Positions 5,277-5,751 of a stretch of DNA of 5,751 nucleotides are shown piece by piece; the stretch's first letter is position 1, and every line of letters starts with the position of its first letter. Position numbers and translations under genes: made by a program. Below the pieces are notes generated by a model. It saw only the letters and a program-made list of their open reading frames with translations. It ran no database searches and was not told the origin of the DNA. The stretch is from Candidatus Nomurabacteria bacterium (GTDB taxonomy: Bacteria > Patescibacteriota > Minisyncoccia > Phycocordibacterales > PALSA-1337): assembly GCA_943354625.1 (NCBI GenBank), contig CALRCS010000048.1, positions 1-5,751 on the forward strand. Reading direction: 5' to 3'.

Positions 5277-5305
5277 ACCCTAACATTGTTAGGTTTATTT
5301 GTCAA
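5277..5305 (-). promoter_or_regulatory. candidate promoter of the secreted-protein operon
   Basis: Perfect -35 TTGACA (5305-5300), 17-bp spacer, then TAGGGT (5282-5277) as a weak -10. This places initiation about 60 nt before the 86-aa gene. It follows the stop of the upstream gene by about 20 bp. The weak -10 would fit an activated or regulated promoter. Confidence 0.45.
5279..5293. promoter_or_regulatory. palindrome between -35 and -10, possible operator
   Basis: CCTAAC-ATT-GTTAGG, a perfect 6-bp inverted repeat with a 3-bp centre, lies inside the spacer and overlaps the -10 of the candidate promoter. That position suits a dimeric repressor. There is no second copy elsewhere in the window. 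Confidence 0.35.
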
Positions 5306-5324
5306 GAGCTAAGTATCGCTAGTG

Positions 5325-5751
5325 TTATGGAGTACTACTAATAGGAACGTCAGTACAAGAAAATGGTTTATGAGCATTAGCAAATACTGTTATAACCGAA
5401 GTCAAGCCATTTGCACCAACAAAAGTACTTCCAATCAACGAATAGTGGTACGTATTAAAGCTATCCACTGCCACACCGTAGCTAAGATTGTACGGGGTCT
5501 CAGGCGATGCCATTGAACATATTTTATCTAGAGTAGTTAAGCTGGAGTTAATATAGGCATCAGGTCCACCAGGAGCTATCAGTGGCATAGCAGCTATTAA
5601 CACAGAGGATTGATCAGGAATAAATCTAACAATCTTCGCTCCATTATTTATTGTAGGGTAACTATCATTAATTGTTTTTTTGATAATATCCGGCAAACCA
5701 GTTATATCTCCTGGACCTCCCCACTTTACCTTTCCTGTAGTTCCGTCAGCA
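5325..5751 (-). CDS. unidentified protein, C-terminal 141 residues only
   Basis: The frame is open to the window end, so the start lies outside. A TTG at 5696 is internal, not the start, because clear coding sequence (ADGTTGKVKWGGPGDITGLP) precedes it. The visible part is rich in Gly, Ser, Thr, Asn and Pro with few charges, has two cysteines (CSM and CTD near the end) and no membrane segment. This composition suggests an extracellular or surface protein, perhaps with pilin-like or collagen/phage-tail-like repeats further upstream. No family is recognised. It ends with TAA about 20 bp before the promoter of the next two secreted genes, on the same strand and with no terminator in between, so read-through is possible. 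Confidence 0.7.
   Translation of the reverse strand, partial: ADGTTGKVKWGGPGDITGLPDIIKKTINDSYPTINNGAKIVRFIPDQSSVLIAAMPLIAPGGPDAYINSSLTTLDKICSMASPETPYNLSYGVAVDSFNTYHYSLIGSTFVGANGLTSVITVFANAHKPFSCTDVPISSTP

Noticed and set aside
1..5751. CRISPR array, riboswitch or transposase
   Set aside because: No regularly spaced repeats, no recognised aptamer core and no transposase or integrase motif found by reading both strands.

Overview
The window reads as a chromosomal segment of a small-genome bacterium, most likely a member of the Patescibacteria (CPR, Parcubacteria-like). The reasons are the compact gene spacing, Cys-free L33, a compact MiaA, mostly absent Shine-Dalgarno sequences, and a lineage-typical mix of housekeeping genes with small HTH/endonuclease-like and secreted orphan genes. 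This assignment is inference, since no rRNA is present. The genetic code looks standard: the tRNA-Trp anticodon is CCA and no in-frame TGA interrupts a gene.

Left part (1-1914): the 5' part of parB on the minus strand, a class II tRNA-Leu(CAA) on the plus strand, a 93-residue orphan gene on the minus strand with its own hairpin terminator, and miaA, divergent from the orphan. MiaA modifies A37 of tRNAs that read UNN codons; both tRNAs here (Leu-CAA and Trp-CCA) have A36-A37 and are plausible MiaA substrates.

Middle part (1907-3692): this is the most interesting region. tRNA-Trp(CCA) on the minus strand is followed at its 3' end by a single nucleotidyltransferase-fold gene. The 3' end of the tRNA, plus a few bases that include the miaA stop codon, is repeated directly on the far side of that gene (1907-1934 versus 2728-2755, 27 of 28 identical, 821 bp apart). 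That is the geometry expected of a tRNA-targeted integration carrying one gene and no integrase. On the 5' side of the tRNA lies an HTH plus LAGLIDADG-like gene whose HTH and body are in different frames, joined by a -1 shift at a short A run. Upstream of it is rpmG (ribosomal protein bL33, 51 aa). An rpmG-tRNA-Trp pair is a familiar arrangement, so two accessory genes may have accumulated around the tRNA.

Right part (3693-5751): visibly GC-richer DNA with two signal-peptide genes of unknown function (86 aa and 374 aa), probably one operon. They appear to run from a TTGACA promoter containing a perfect palindrome to a strong GC-rich terminator. At the window edge is the C-terminal part of another protein that could not be identified. 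Several genes (parB, the 93-aa gene, miaA, rpmG) have a TANNNT-like -10 element only 5-8 nt before the start codon and no SD, which suggests leaderless transcripts.
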